This document shows, piece after piece, positions 7,691-16,718 of a DNA stretch of 39,562 bases. A program made the position numbers and the translations under genes. How positions within the stretch are numbered: position 1 is the first letter of the stretch; the number at the start of each line of letters is the position of its first letter. Under the pieces are notes generated by a model. It was not told where the DNA came from, searched no databases, and saw nothing but the letters and a program-made list of their open reading frames with translations. This DNA is from Verrucomicrobiota bacterium (lineage in GTDB: Bacteria; Verrucomicrobiota; Verrucomicrobiia; Chthoniobacterales; Chthoniobacteraceae). Where the stretch lies: assembly GCA_026398235.1 (NCBI GenBank), contig JAPLTE010000011.1, forward strand, positions 1 to 39,562, in the 5' to 3' direction.

Positions 7691-8254
7691 ATGGTGGACT
7701 TGCCCATAATCGAGAATCCGCTTGCGTGGTACTGTCTCCAAGCCCAACCCAAGCACGAACATATCGCTGCAGCATCCCTTCAGCGGCTGGAAGGGGTTGA
7801 GGCCTATTGCCCTCGCATTCGCTATCGAAAGGCAACCCGGAGAGGAGCCGTTTGGTTCATTGAAGCTCTGTTTCCAGGGTATCTTTTTGCCCGGTTTGAT
7901 TTTTTGAATTCACATCTGTCTGTGCGCCATGCAAACGGCGTCTCCACTATTTTGCATTTCGGGGCACAGATTCCCAAGATCGACGACCAGCTCATTGCCT
8001 CCATACGGGCTTTGTATGCCGGGGCAGAGCACGATGCGATTGTCATTGATCCCGAAATAACCCCGGGGTCTGTGGTTTCAATCGCCACAGGCATTTTTGC
8101 GGGGCTGGAGACGCTGGTCACAAAAGTAATGCCCGCCAAACAACGGGTATGCGTGCTCCTGAATATTTTGGGCCGTGAGGTCGAAGCTCAAATCGGCAAT
8201 CATGAGGTAGTGCACCCGGGAGGCTCCATTCGCATGCAGCCCGGTTTTTGCTAA
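7691..8254 (+). CDS. RfaH-like NusG paralogue, EPS operon antiterminator
   Basis: A 187-residue specialised NusG paralogue, first gene of the EPS operon. The NGN domain (about residues 12-110) opens with AWYCLQAQPKHE and contains YCPRIRYRKATRRG near 39-52, ALFPGYLFARFD at 59-70 and GVSTILHFG at 83-91. That arrangement, including FPxYLFxxFD and the V-FG element, resembles RfaH more than housekeeping NusG; His75 appears to align with the ops-contacting His of the RfaH HTT segment, judged by eye. A KOW domain follows (about 123-168). Such proteins bind paused RNA polymerase and let it read through long cell-surface operons; RfaH also recruits ribosomes. The ops-like element in its leader supports this. 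The start has little Shine-Dalgarno character. Confidence 0.85.
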   Translation: MVDLPIIENPLAWYCLQAQPKHEHIAAASLQRLEGVEAYCPRIRYRKATRRGAVWFIEALFPGYLFARFDFLNSHLSVRHANGVSTILHFGAQIPKIDDQLIASIRALYAGAEHDAIVIDPEITPGSVVSIATGIFAGLETLVTKVMPAKQRVCVLLNILGREVEAQIGNHEVVHPGGSIRMQPGFC

Positions 8255-8267
8255 AGCGGGCAAACGG

Positions 8268-9539
8268 ATGAAAAAGCCTCAGTCAACGATGCCAAAAAGC
8301 AGAGTGTGGGCAATGGTTCTCGGACTCACCCTCACCGGGGGGGTGTGGGCGGCCGGGCAGCAGGAGGTTTCGACTCTGGACGACCTTTACCGCCAGCCGG
8401 TTTTCCCCACAATGACACAACAGGCGGAGCCGCTCACAAATGAGCAGAGCTCGTTGGAAATGCTGCAAGACATTACTGTGGAAGATTTGCTCAATAGCCG
8501 GAAAATGCGATGGCAAGTCGGGGCGGGAGGCGGGTGGAATTACAACAGCAATATTTTTTCGACTCCCACTGCTGTTAGTGATCAGATTTTAATGCAATTT
8601 TGTAATGCTGAGCTCGATTACGGAGATGCTGGAGCGCCCTTGAATTTTGCAGGCCACTATCAGATTACCTCAAGAGAGTACCAAAAATTTACAAAATTTA
8701 GCGGGCTGGGGTACGCGGGCGGGTTCGACACGATCTGGCTGCCGGGCGAAAAGACCCGAATGACGGGGACGGTGAAATATGCCAGTGGGCGCGGGAGCAG
8801 CATAGGAAGCGGTGCGGAGTTGGATCGAAGCAACCTCAATTCCACGATGGGGATTCGTTATCAAACCAGTGAGAAGGTTTCATCGGGGTGCGACTTGGGC
8901 TATTCTTCGCAGACTTATGGCGCGAATCAAAGCTATGTGGATCAGCACGTAAACCTTGTAAGCGATTACACAGTAAGCCCCAAGACCCAGATTGGACTCG
9001 GCGTCGGGACAGGGAACCGGTCGATCACTGGAAGTGCTGATGAAACCAACCAGTCTGCGCAACTGCGCTTCAGCTATCTTATAACAAGCAAGATGTCGCT
9101 CCGGGGCGATTTCGGAATAGAGAACAGCGCGACTTCCATGGTGAGTGGCGACTGGCGGCCGCGTTTTCAATGTGGCTGGCAATACCACCCCCTTGAGGAA
9201 ACTTCTATATCCTTTTCAGGTTACAAACACACGGATGCTTATGCTTCAGGAACAACGCTGAGCATGGGGCAGATCACTGGGGTAAACGGTACCTTTTCTC
9301 AAGATCTCTTTCATCGCGTCTCCTTAAATATCTCGGGGGGGATGGAATCCATTCAGACCGAATCTGTAAATCGCTCCCATTCGGGAACTTCTGAGGACCT
9401 TGGCTTTTTCGGTGCTTCGTTGAGCTGCCCTATTATGAGGCACATGGGGGCTTCGGTTTTTTGGAGGAGCAGTTCCAGCCGCGGAAACCGCGAATTTGAA
9501 CAAATGAATTATGGAATCCAACTGTCCGCTTTTTATTAG
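8268..9539 (+). CDS. Outer-membrane beta-barrel protein of the EPS locus (BBP2/EpsL-like)
   Basis: A 423-residue secreted protein with an N-terminal signal peptide (hydrophobic VWAMVLGLTLTGGVWA ending at about residue 29). From residue 80 the sequence alternates polar and hydrophobic residues in many strands rich in Gly, Ser and aromatics, beginning WQVGAGGGWNYNSNIFSTP and ending with the phenylalanine-rich C-terminus (QLSAFY) expected for BAM-inserted barrels. It resembles 'putative beta-barrel porin 2' proteins often encoded beside Wza and Wzc homologues in EPS loci. Likely role is outer-membrane passage or assembly of the polymer, possibly in partnership with the next gene product. Starts 13 bp after the RfaH-like gene. 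An alternative start is ATG 8289. Confidence 0.75.
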   Translation: MKKPQSTMPKSRVWAMVLGLTLTGGVWAAGQQEVSTLDDLYRQPVFPTMTQQAEPLTNEQSSLEMLQDITVEDLLNSRKMRWQVGAGGGWNYNSNIFSTPTAVSDQILMQFCNAELDYGDAGAPLNFAGHYQITSREYQKFTKFSGLGYAGGFDTIWLPGEKTRMTGTVKYASGRGSSIGSGAELDRSNLNSTMGIRYQTSEKVSSGCDLGYSSQTYGANQSYVDQHVNLVSDYTVSPKTQIGLGVGTGNRSITGSADETNQSAQLRFSYLITSKMSLRGDFGIENSATSMVSGDWRPRFQCGWQYHPLEETSISFSGYKHTDAYASGTTLSMGQITGVNGTFSQDLFHRVSLNISGGMESIQTESVNRSHSGTSEDLGFFGASLSCPIMRHMGASVFWRSSSSRGNREFEQMNYGIQLSAFY

Positions 9540-9555
9540 TCGCCTTAGGGCATGC

Positions 9556-10341
9556 GTGGTAAAACAAAAAGAATTCGTGAAAACATCATCCTTCATCGTC
9601 ATCCTAATCACCGTTCTGGCACATACCCTGAGCGCGCAATCCTCCACGATCAAACCCGATTTGGCACCCGCGCAAACCGCCAACGCAATACGCCCCGCCT
9701 CTGGACTGCAATCCAATGGGGCGCAGACGGTGAACCCACAGGCTGCGACTTCCGTTACTACCCCGTTTTCGGCGACGGCCCCCAGTGGGATGAGCGTGCC
9801 ACCCGCAACCCCGCCGCTGTCCATACCGGTCGCTTCGATGCTCTACGTGATCCGCCCCTCGGACGTGCTTCAAATCACCGTTTACCGTGAACCCGACCTC
9901 ACCAGTATGGTTCGCCTGGCGGCAGACGGAAGCATCACCTTTCCTCTCATTGGGCGGGTGGTCCTTTCCGGGCTTACAGTCCAGCAGGCTCAAGACCTTC
10001 TGGCCCAAAAACTGGGTGCCGATTATCTCGTGGACCCACAGGTGATGGTGGGAATTGCGGAATTCACCAAGCAACATTTCACCATCCTCGGCCAGGTGCA
10101 AAAGCCGGGAGCCTACGATCTGCCCATCGACGGAAAATTGACCATTCTCCAGGCCGTGGGCATCGCTGGCGGCTTTACGCGCATCGCAAGTCCCAGCCGT
10201 ATTGTGGTCAAGCGGATTACGAAGGAAAAGAAAGAACAGGTCATCAAAATCAACGTGACAAAACTGGCCAACAAAAGCTCGGACGAAGAATTTTATGTTC
10301 AAGAGGGCGACGCGATTACCGTTCCGGAAAGCTACTTCTAA
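9556..10341 (+). CDS. Polysaccharide export protein, Wza/SLBB type
   Basis: A 261-residue periplasmic/outer-membrane export protein. I favour the GTG at 9556, which follows AGGG by 5 nt and avoids the 29-bp overlap that the ATG at 9511 would cause; GTG 9577 is an alternative. The signal peptide (FIVILITVLAHTLSA) has no lipobox cysteine, unlike classical Wza. A Pro/Thr/Ala-rich linker of about 70 residues is followed by the polysaccharide-export domain (YVIRPSDVLQITVYREPDL, then LIGRVVLSGLTVQQAQDLL) and one SLBB domain (FTILGQVQKPGAYDLPIDG through GGFTRIASPSRIVVKR). The C-terminal membrane-spanning helix of Wza is not apparent, so the adjacent beta-barrel may supply the outer-membrane channel. 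Confidence 0.85.
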   Translation: MVKQKEFVKTSSFIVILITVLAHTLSAQSSTIKPDLAPAQTANAIRPASGLQSNGAQTVNPQAATSVTTPFSATAPSGMSVPPATPPLSIPVASMLYVIRPSDVLQITVYREPDLTSMVRLAADGSITFPLIGRVVLSGLTVQQAQDLLAQKLGADYLVDPQVMVGIAEFTKQHFTILGQVQKPGAYDLPIDGKLTILQAVGIAGGFTRIASPSRIVVKRITKEKKEQVIKINVTKLANKSSDEEFYVQEGDAITVPESYF

Positions 10342-10385
10342 ATCGCATTTGCTACTCGGGTTTCACTTTAAACAAGATTTTTTCA

Positions 10386-12512
10386 ATGGATAATATACCG
10401 AACGAAGAACAGACAAGCGCGCCCGTTACAGCGGGCGGCCTCGACTTGATGGATTGCCTGTATGCAGTCAAAAAACGGCTCTGGCTGGTCGCGCTGACCA
10501 CAGTTCTGGGGATCGGCTGCAGCATCGTTTATCTGGCGCGAACCACCCCCGTTTTCGCTACCCGCTCGGTGCTGCTCATTGAACAACGCGCTGCCCAGGT
10601 GGTGCGGATGGACTCTGTCGAGCAAACCGATGCCCGTTATCTCGACGTGATGAACACGCTTGTCGAAACCATGAGGAGCCGGACGTTTCTCCAGCGTGTC
10701 GTGGATAATCTCAACCTGCAAGAGAACCCAAATTTTCTGCCAAAAAATGAGAACGGAATCCCGCATACCAAAGAGGAAGCCGTTGGAGTATTGGCGGGAT
10801 GCATCAAAACCAGTCTGCGAAAAAACACACGTCTGGTCGATATTGGCGCCGAGCATGCCAATCCCGAAATTGCCCGATTGCTGGCCGATAGCGTAGCCAA
10901 GGAATTCATTCTGTTTGGAAACGACCAGCGCATGGCTTCCGCCCAGGCCGCAAATGAATACATCAATGACGAATTAAGCAAGCTTCAGGACAAATTGCAC
11001 CGCACGGAAAAGGCGCTCCAACAATTTCCACAGGTGATGCATACCGGGCCGACGGAGCAAAACCAGGATATCACGGTTGATCAACTTAAAGACCTCAATG
11101 CGCGGTTTAGCGCCGCCCGGGCCGAGCGCCTTTCGCTCGAAACAGAGCGAGCCAGGGCGATCGAAAATGCGCACAATCCCGAAGAGCTGTTGAAACTTCC
11201 CAGTGTGGCTGGCCACCCGATCGTGGCCCCACTCCTGGCCGCGTTGGTGGATAAAGAATCAAACTTGGTCGTATTGCGCCAGCAGTACAAATCCAAGCAC
11301 CCCAAATATATTACCGCAGTCGCAGAGATCGAAAGCCTAAAGGCCAGCCTGTACCAAAAAGCGATGGAGGCATCCGAGCGGATTTCCATCTCCTGTTCCA
11401 TCGCAAAGGACCAGGAAGATAAACTCAGCAAATCTGTAGCCGCCCTCGAACAGGTATTGGCGCAACGCAATCGGGACATGGTTGATTACAATACCATGAA
11501 ACGGGAGTATGATTCTGATCGTGCAATGTATGAGTCCATGCGCGGGCGCATGAAAGAGATCGACGTCACCAAGGGAGTGGACGGGAGTCCGATTAAGATC
11601 GTGGACAGCGCTACTGTTCCGGGAGTTCCGATCCGCCCTCAAAAATTCATGTCGGTTGTTGAGGGCGGCTTGTTTGGGTTGGCCCTTGGAGTCGCGGGGA
11701 CCATTGGCATTCATCAGTTCCGTCGCCGGTTGAGAACTGTTGGGCAGGTTGAGAAATTGACAGGGTTGCCCGTTTTGGGCGCCTTGATGAAGCGGACGAA
11801 GGCCTCGACGGAGAATCCTAAAGAATTCGTGCTGCACCCGCAGGGCAATGACATTGAAAGCTTCCGTGCTTTGCAAACAGCCATCTCGGCACGCAAAAAA
11901 AGTGAAGATCGCAGGGTACTCATGATCACCAGCGCCATTCCAGGAGAGGGCAAAACGTATGTCAGCATCAATTTGGCTATGGCTTCTGCTCAAAGCTGCG
12001 CCAAAACGCTGCTGATCGATGCGGATATGCGCAAGAAAACCTGTTCCAGGATCCTCAGCAACGTCGCAAATACCGTTGGATTTTCGGACGTCTTGGCGGG
12101 CAATGCGCGCTTGGAGAATGTGGTCGCCTCCACTGAGGTTCCCAATCTTTTCTTTATGGCGGCAGGCGAAAACCTCCGGAGCCCTGCAGAATGGCTATCG
12201 CCAGCCGCTCTGAAATCCACTCTCGGAAAGGCATTGGAGGAATTTGATCAAATCATTCTGGATACTCCTCCGGTTTTGGCTGTGAGTGACAGCTTGATCA
12301 TGGCAGCAGAGATTCAGGCAGTGTGCTACGTAGTGGGGGCCGGAAAAGTGCAATTCCGGGAAGTGGAGCGCGCCTGCAAGCTGCTTGCGGAAACGGGGAA
12401 CCAGCCGCTGGGAGTCGCCCTGAACTTTATGGAGAAGCAATGGGGGAATGAAGATTACTATTACGGGGACTATTACGCGAAAGCAGAATACGAAGCCGTA
12501 TCCAGTGACTGA
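10386..12512 (+). CDS. Wzc-type polysaccharide co-polymerase with BY-kinase domain
   Basis: A 708-residue inner-membrane protein controlling chain length and coupling polymerisation to export. A Wzz domain with first membrane helix lies near residues 33-53 (WLVALTTVLGIGCSIVYLA), then a long periplasmic coiled-coil/GNVR region (about 60-410), the proline motif PGVPIRPQKF and second helix (about 420-445). The cytoplasmic tyrosine kinase domain follows: Walker A IPGEGKTY near 515-522, Walker A' LLIDADMRKK near 539, Walker B IILDTPPVL near 622. The tail has a tyrosine cluster (DYYYGDYYAKAEYEA, about 688-702), the usual autophosphorylation site. Fused co-polymerase and kinase is the Proteobacteria-type arrangement. 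It starts 44 bp after the Wza-type gene. Confidence 0.93.
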   Translation: MDNIPNEEQTSAPVTAGGLDLMDCLYAVKKRLWLVALTTVLGIGCSIVYLARTTPVFATRSVLLIEQRAAQVVRMDSVEQTDARYLDVMNTLVETMRSRTFLQRVVDNLNLQENPNFLPKNENGIPHTKEEAVGVLAGCIKTSLRKNTRLVDIGAEHANPEIARLLADSVAKEFILFGNDQRMASAQAANEYINDELSKLQDKLHRTEKALQQFPQVMHTGPTEQNQDITVDQLKDLNARFSAARAERLSLETERARAIENAHNPEELLKLPSVAGHPIVAPLLAALVDKESNLVVLRQQYKSKHPKYITAVAEIESLKASLYQKAMEASERISISCSIAKDQEDKLSKSVAALEQVLAQRNRDMVDYNTMKREYDSDRAMYESMRGRMKEIDVTKGVDGSPIKIVDSATVPGVPIRPQKFMSVVEGGLFGLALGVAGTIGIHQFRRRLRTVGQVEKLTGLPVLGALMKRTKASTENPKEFVLHPQGNDIESFRALQTAISARKKSEDRRVLMITSAIPGEGKTYVSINLAMASAQSCAKTLLIDADMRKKTCSRILSNVANTVGFSDVLAGNARLENVVASTEVPNLFFMAAGENLRSPAEWLSPAALKSTLGKALEEFDQIILDTPPVLAVSDSLIMAAEIQAVCYVVGAGKVQFREVERACKLLAETGNQPLGVALNFMEKQWGNEDYYYGDYYAKAEYEAVSSD

Positions 12513-12524
12513 TCGTAAAAAAAA

Positions 12525-12544
12525 GCGGCATCCCTGCGTGCCGC
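12525..12544 (-). terminator. Hairpin with T-tract on the minus strand
   Basis: Inverted repeat GCGGCA (12525-12530), 8-nt loop, TGCCGC (12539-12544). The plus strand carries eight A residues directly before it, so only minus-strand transcripts would end in a U-tract. It may stop antisense transcription within the operon; on the plus strand it is just a hairpin between two genes. Confidence 0.35.
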
Positions 12545-12609
12545 ATAGAACGAACCTAAAGCCCCCCCCAGGCAAACAGAATCTTCGTAACAACTGATTT
12601 TCCTGGATT

Positions 12610-14082
12610 ATGTCATTTAGAACTGTGTACAAAAAAACCCACGGGTCGGATGGCCCTAAGGTCAATCTTTTCGGGGAAACGGATTCGGCTCTCAATGAAG
12701 CCCTAAAACCGCGGGGGCTCACCCGCACCGAGCGTTTGGCATCCCTTTGCTTGATCGCAGCCGATTTGGCCGGATGGATTATCGCAGCCGGGTTGGTGCT
12801 GCTTCTGGTAAACAATAACGCCTCCGATGGATACCATCATCTTATTCCGGGCCCCCTGCTTGCAGCCCTGGCCATCTACGTGATCCACGGATACAACCGG
12901 AGAACAGACTTTTTGTCGCTGGAATATTTTAGCGAGCACTTTATCGCCATCGGTTTGGCCACAGCCTGCGCGATGTTGCTTACCTATGTTCTTTCCACTT
13001 TTACTCTTTCCGTTAAACCGAGCCGTGCGGCAATCCCTTTCCAAATGGCGGTTTTTGCTTTCCTCTCATTAGGGGCACGGCGCTTTGTGGGTGCCCGGAT
13101 CGTGGCCAAACACGCAAGCGGCTTCCTTTTGGTCCTTGGGGACGGGAAAAAGGCAGAGCGGTTTTGCAAAAATTGCGTCGAACTGGGGATCAATCGCAAC
13201 ATCGAATTAATTTCGCCTACCAGTGATGTGCCGCAGGTGAAGAATTTTGGAACCCCCCACACCATACGCTACCAACCCCCTCCCACGCCGCCAGCAACCC
13301 AAACCCCTGGTTGTGTTGAGGTGGCGCTTGCCTGCGATATTGGCAAAGTAAGCCCGGAAATATTGCACAAATTGATACGGCTCCACTGCTCGGGCGTTCG
13401 CGTGCAAACCGTGGAGACCTTTCAAGAACAGCATTGGGATCGGGTCAGCGCCCATGCGGTCGGGCCCGACTGGCTCTTCGATAATGAATTTCGCCTTTCC
13501 CACGGCTCCATCTACAGCCAGATCAAACGGGTGGGGGACATCTTAATTTCGCTCTGCGCGTTGATTCTCCTCAGCCCGCTTTTTCTGCTCCTATTTTTTA
13601 TCGTACGGATGGATAGTCCCGGGCCCGCCATTTTCCGACAGGCAAGGGTTGGCAGAGACGGGCGGATTTTTCCCATTTGTAAATTTCGCACCATGTGTGA
13701 AAACACAGGCGATATCTACACCCAGGAGGGCGATGCCCGGATCACCCGTTCGGGTCGCTGGCTGCGCCTCTTTCGGTTGGACGAATTTCCTCAGCTTTGG
13801 AACGTGCTCGTGGGAGACATGAGTTTGATCGGGCCGCGTGCCGAATGGGTGAAATGCGCGGAAATTTACGAGCAGGAGATCCCACATTATCATATTCGCC
13901 ATCTCGTTCATCCTGGGATTACCGGCTGGGCTCAAGTCAAATACCGTTACGGGGCCAATACCGAAGACGCCCTCACCAAATTCGAATATGATCTCTACTA
14001 CATCCGGCATTTCTCCTTCAAAATGGATTTCCGTATTTTTATCAAGACCATCCACACAATCATTGGTGGAAAAGGCCGCTAG
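12610..14082 (+). CDS. Polyprenyl-phosphate sugar-1-phosphate transferase (EPS initiating enzyme)
   Basis: A 490-residue membrane enzyme that loads the first sugar-1-phosphate onto undecaprenyl phosphate. The N-terminal half has about four helices (residues 40-165) and a soluble region that looks divergent from the usual CoA-binding-like domain. The bacterial sugar transferase domain starts near 306 with the re-entrant helix (RVGDILISLCALILLSPLF), followed by DSPGPAIFRQARVGRDG near 335, CKFRTM near 357, LDEFPQLWNVLVGDMSLIGP at about 390-409 with the catalytic Asp-Glu pair, and GITGWAQV near 437. This is the WcaJ/WbaP/EpsE family. The sugar (glucose, galactose or other) cannot be told. A 97-bp gap with a hairpin separates it from the kinase gene. 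Confidence 0.92.
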   Translation: MSFRTVYKKTHGSDGPKVNLFGETDSALNEALKPRGLTRTERLASLCLIAADLAGWIIAAGLVLLLVNNNASDGYHHLIPGPLLAALAIYVIHGYNRRTDFLSLEYFSEHFIAIGLATACAMLLTYVLSTFTLSVKPSRAAIPFQMAVFAFLSLGARRFVGARIVAKHASGFLLVLGDGKKAERFCKNCVELGINRNIELISPTSDVPQVKNFGTPHTIRYQPPPTPPATQTPGCVEVALACDIGKVSPEILHKLIRLHCSGVRVQTVETFQEQHWDRVSAHAVGPDWLFDNEFRLSHGSIYSQIKRVGDILISLCALILLSPLFLLLFFIVRMDSPGPAIFRQARVGRDGRIFPICKFRTMCENTGDIYTQEGDARITRSGRWLRLFRLDEFPQLWNVLVGDMSLIGPRAEWVKCAEIYEQEIPHYHIRHLVHPGITGWAQVKYRYGANTEDALTKFEYDLYYIRHFSFKMDFRIFIKTIHTIIGGKGR

Positions 14083-14221
14083 AAAAGCGTGTTTCTGAGT
14101 GATTACTCGCGGCATCCCCTAATGTGGCATCGGTAAGTTCCTGAAGTATCAGACCAAGGGGTCAAAGGGCTTGCACCCAGCCTCACCTCCTGTAAAAACC
14201 GCAGAGGCTTCAGAATACAAA

Positions 14222-15085
14222 ATGAAAGGCATCATCCTCGCTGGGGGTTCCGGCACACGACTTCACCCTTTGACCTTGGTTGTCAGCAAACAGCTCCTGC
14301 CTGTTTACGACAAGCCGATGATCTATTACCCCCTTTCGGTCTTGATGCTCGCCGGGATTCGCGAAATTCTGATCATTTCCACCCCACAAGATTTGCCCCA
14401 TTTCAAAGCTCTCCTCGGGGATGGTGCCCGCTGGGGCCTCTCCTTGCAATATGCGGAGCAACCCCGGCCCGAGGGTCTGGCCCAGGCTTTCGTTATCGGC
14501 CGCGAATTTGTGGGAAACTCGTCGGTCGCCCTAATTCTCGGGGATAACATTTTTTATGGCACCGGGTTGAGCGAAACATTGCTACGCGCCGCACAGCGCA
14601 CCGAGGGGGCGACTGTTTTTGCCCAGCATGTGCGCGATCCGCAGAGGTACGGCGTCGTCGAGTTCAATGCACAGGGGGAAGCCATTTCGCTCGTGGAAAA
14701 ACCCGAGCAGCCCAAATCCCACTTCGCCGTCACCGGCCTTTATTTTTACGACAATGAGGTGCTGGATATCGCCGCGAAGCTCAAACCTTCTCCCCGGGGG
14801 GAACTTGAGATTACGGACGTAAACTGTCAATATTTGGAAAAGCACGCCTTGAGAGTCGAAATCCTCAGTCGAGGGATCGCCTGGTTGGATACCGGCACCC
14901 ATGAATCCCTCCTCGAAGCGGCAACCTTTGTTGAGGCTTTGCACAAACGCCAGGGTCTCATGGTCTGCTGCCCCGAAGAAATCGCCTATCGCAAAGGCTG
15001 GATCTCCGCCGAACAGCTCAGGTGCCTCGCCGAGCCGCTCCAAAAATGCGCCTACGGGGAGTACCTCTTGAGTTTTCTCAAATAA
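14222..15085 (+). CDS. rmlA: Glucose-1-phosphate thymidylyltransferase
   Basis: A 287-residue nucleotidyltransferase making dTDP-glucose from dTTP and glucose-1-phosphate, first step to dTDP-rhamnose and related sugars. The ATG at 14222 places the nucleotide-binding motif GGSGTRL at residues 8-14 and gives normal RmlA length; an open frame runs upstream to 14171 without homology. Other family segments are [18 protein letters not shown] near 22-40, LGDNIFYG near 108, [20 protein letters not shown] near 144, and [13 protein letters not shown] near 221. RmlB, C and D are absent from the window, so they must be elsewhere, or dTDP-glucose feeds another route. Confidence 0.93.
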   Translation: MKGIILAGGSGTRLHPLTLVVSKQLLPVYDKPMIYYPLSVLMLAGIREILIISTPQDLPHFKALLGDGARWGLSLQYAEQPRPEGLAQAFVIGREFVGNSSVALILGDNIFYGTGLSETLLRAAQRTEGATVFAQHVRDPQRYGVVEFNAQGEAISLVEKPEQPKSHFAVTGLYFYDNEVLDIAAKLKPSPRGELEITDVNCQYLEKHALRVEILSRGIAWLDTGTHESLLEAATFVEALHKRQGLMVCCPEEIAYRKGWISAEQLRCLAEPLQKCAYGEYLLSFLK

Positions 15086-15199
15086 GCAGCGGATAAGCAC
15101 GCATAGCGATCCCGCCGCTCCCTCACATAATGCACGCCTCGCGTGCTTTTCTCCAGCATCGTCCAAACCACCATTGGCTGAATCCAGCCAAGAACTTAC

Positions 15200-16708
15200 A
15201 TGCCAAAATCCGGCAATAGCTACGGTCAAATTCTAAAATCTTCTTCCATCATCGGGGGGGCGCAAGGGATCAATTATCTCATCGGAATGGTGCGCACCAA
15301 AATGGTGGCGATTCTGCTTGGCCCCTCGGGTGTTGGATTGGTCGGACTTTACACTTCCGCAACGGAACTCGTCGGCACGGTGGCCGGCCTCGGCATCGCT
15401 TCCAGCGGCGTGCGCGAAGTGGCTGAAGCCCACGGTGGCGGAAATCAGGAACACGTCGCCCGCACGGTCCAAACCTTGCGACGGGTTTGCTGGGCCACTG
15501 GCATCATCGGATGGATTCTTGCTGTCGCGCTCTCATATCCTTTAAGCATTTACACTTTTGGATCGGGCGAACGCGCGTGGGCTATCGCTCTTTTGGGAGC
15601 AACGATTCTGATCGGCGCAGTTTCGGGAGGGCAGAGCGCGTTGATCCAGGGCACCCGCCGTATTGGCGACTTGGCGCGAATGGGAGTGTTCGGAGCCATC
15701 TCCGCCACAATGGTTGCCGTTTGCCTTTATGCGTGGCTGGGGGAAAAAGGGATCATCCCGGTGCTCATCCTCACTGCCGCAGTCAACCTCGGTTTTTCGT
15801 GGTGGTTCGCCAGTAAAATTCAGTTGGCAACAGTCTCACTTACCTGGGGGGAAACGCTCCGCAACTCCAAACGGCTGATCCATCTTGGGACTGCCTTTAT
15901 GTATGGTGCCATCCTCGCCCTTGTGGTGGGGTTGACCATCCGTTCCGTTATTCTCAAACATTATGGGCTTGACGCCAATGGCATCTACCAGGCCGCATGG
16001 GCAATCTCTGGTATGTTCGCCGGGTTCATTCTCAATGCCATGGGGACTGATTTTTACCCGCGCCTCACGGCCGTTGCCTCGGACAATGAAAAGGTCAATC
16101 GCCTTGTAAGCGAGCAGATCGAGGTTGGTATTCTGTTTGCCCTGCCGGGCCTGCTGGGAACCCTTTCTTTTGCTCCTTGGATTATGCATCTCCTGTACTC
16201 GGCGAAATTCCTCCCCGGCGCGGAAATGCTTCCCTGGCTCGCTGTGGGTGTCTTTGGCCAGGTGATCACTTTCCCTTTGGGTTTTATCCAAAGAGCCAAG
16301 GGAAGAGCAGGGTGGATATACGTCAGCCAAACCCATCTCAATGCACTGCATCTCGTGCTCGCCGTGATCTTGATCCGCACCTACGGTGTGACTGCCGCAG
16401 CCTGGGCCTTTGCGGCGACAACCTATCTCCACGGGATTGTCGTTTTTTGTATTGCGCGGCGCCTTTCCAATTTCAGTTGGACCGCGCAACTGGCTCTCTT
16501 GATTTTGACTGCCTCCGGGATTATCGGCGCGGGATTTGCAGCCCAGATGCTTGCCAAAGGCTTGTGGGCATTCGCTCTCGGCAGCTTCCTTACAACTGGA
16601 GCCGTCCTCTTTTCGCTGCGAGGCATTTCTTCGCGCCTTGGCGAAAGCCATCGCATCGTGCAGTTCGCCATGAAATTCCCCGGTGGTCGGCTGGCGTGCG
16701 GATTTTAA
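15200..16708 (+). CDS. Wzx-type lipid-linked oligosaccharide flippase
   Basis: A 502-residue polytopic protein of the MOP superfamily, which moves undecaprenyl-diphosphate-linked repeat units from the cytoplasmic to the periplasmic face. It begins with the family-typical GQILKSSSIIGGAQGINYLI then VRTKMVAILLGPSGVGLVGLY (about residues 10-50), the layout seen in O-antigen translocases (WzxE-like). About 12-14 hydrophobic segments follow to the C-terminus. It partners with the Wzy candidate at 30211 and the co-polymerase at 10386. A 114-bp gap separates it from rmlA; the next gene starts 10 bp after it. Confidence 0.87.
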   Translation: MPKSGNSYGQILKSSSIIGGAQGINYLIGMVRTKMVAILLGPSGVGLVGLYTSATELVGTVAGLGIASSGVREVAEAHGGGNQEHVARTVQTLRRVCWATGIIGWILAVALSYPLSIYTFGSGERAWAIALLGATILIGAVSGGQSALIQGTRRIGDLARMGVFGAISATMVAVCLYAWLGEKGIIPVLILTAAVNLGFSWWFASKIQLATVSLTWGETLRNSKRLIHLGTAFMYGAILALVVGLTIRSVILKHYGLDANGIYQAAWAISGMFAGFILNAMGTDFYPRLTAVASDNEKVNRLVSEQIEVGILFALPGLLGTLSFAPWIMHLLYSAKFLPGAEMLPWLAVGVFGQVITFPLGFIQRAKGRAGWIYVSQTHLNALHLVLAVILIRTYGVTAAAWAFAATTYLHGIVVFCIARRLSNFSWTAQLALLILTASGIIGAGFAAQMLAKGLWAFALGSFLTTGAVLFSLRGISSRLGESHRIVQFAMKFPGGRLACGF

Positions 16709-16718
16709 TTTCTTCTCC

